Shown: piece after piece, positions 37,119 through 37,144 of the stretch | Layout of the letters: the number at the start of each line of letters is the position of its first letter | Position numbering within the stretch: position 1 is the first letter of the stretch | Assembly: GCF_030711595.1 (NCBI RefSeq) | Contig: NZ_JAUJUJ010000029.1 | Coordinates: forward strand, 1,231-38,374 | Direction of reading: 5' to 3' | Source: Stenotrophomonas sp. YIM B06876 | Lineage (GTDB): Bacteria; Pseudomonadota; Gammaproteobacteria; Xanthomonadales; Xanthomonadaceae | DNA: 37,144 nucleotides | Translations under genes and position numbers: made by a program | The notes under the pieces: generated by a model | What the model was told of the DNA's origin: nothing | Seen by the model: only the letters and a program-made list of their open reading frames with translations | Databases searched by the model: none

Positions 37119-37144
37119 GACTTCCCCTCCGACGGCATCGCCGT

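Overview
The window is a chromosomal piece of a high-GC gammaproteobacterium, most likely a member of the Xanthomonadaceae (Lysobacterales). That assignment is inferred from protein character and gene order: lpoA<>rsmI-rnpB-mraZ, a complete dcw cluster, then lpxC, a DUF721/DciA gene, an M23 peptidase, secA and mutT. I did not try to name a species. Most of the window is high-GC coding sequence on the + strand; the last ~0.9 kb looks visibly richer in A/T.

Region 1 (1-3737): the 5' part of the lipoprotein gene lpoA (minus, running off the left edge), divergent rsmI, the RNase P RNA gene rnpB, and a minus-strand NRDE/TANGO2-like gene. Region 2 (3738-20976): an mraZ promoter region with a perfect TTGACA -35 box, four 10-bp-phased G-rich repeats resembling an MraZ operator, and a perfect DnaA box. 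It is followed by mraZ-rsmH-ftsL-ftsI-murE-murF-mraY-ftsW-murG-murC-ddl-ftsQ-ftsA-ftsZ and lpxC. These genes make the peptidoglycan precursor lipid II, assemble the divisome and commit lipid A synthesis. From mraZ to ftsA every stop/start junction overlaps except murG-murC. That 43-nt gap is exactly bridged by a 16-codon ORF with ATGA overlaps at both ends. A strong hairpin terminator lies between ftsZ and lpxC.

Region 3 (20977-27255): dciA-like DUF721 gene (minus), an M23 endopeptidase in the place where enterics have secM, secA with a hairpin-containing leader, a strong terminator, a decayed autotransporter beta-barrel fragment, and a MutT-type Nudix/ThiE-like fusion. Region 4 (27245-36189): a DUF4124-like exported protein and metF (minus), the latter with a palindrome inside its promoter; an exported alpha/beta hydrolase; a LytS/AlgZ-type kinase with a LytTR regulator; a TIGR01777 epimerase; a four-repeat COG4705-type membrane protein; an APC-family permease; and a DUF3228 protein.

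Region 5 (36190-37144) is the most unusual part. It contains two attC-like recombination sites about 59-60 bp long (36607-36665 and 37059-37118). They share the end motif CTGGCRTCAGRY and the motif TCATTCAA at almost identical spacing, and they flank a DUF1801 gene. A second cassette-like reading frame without a start codon follows. I read this as the edge of a chromosomal integron cassette array, or of a cluster of attC sites without an integrase; no integrase gene is visible in the window.
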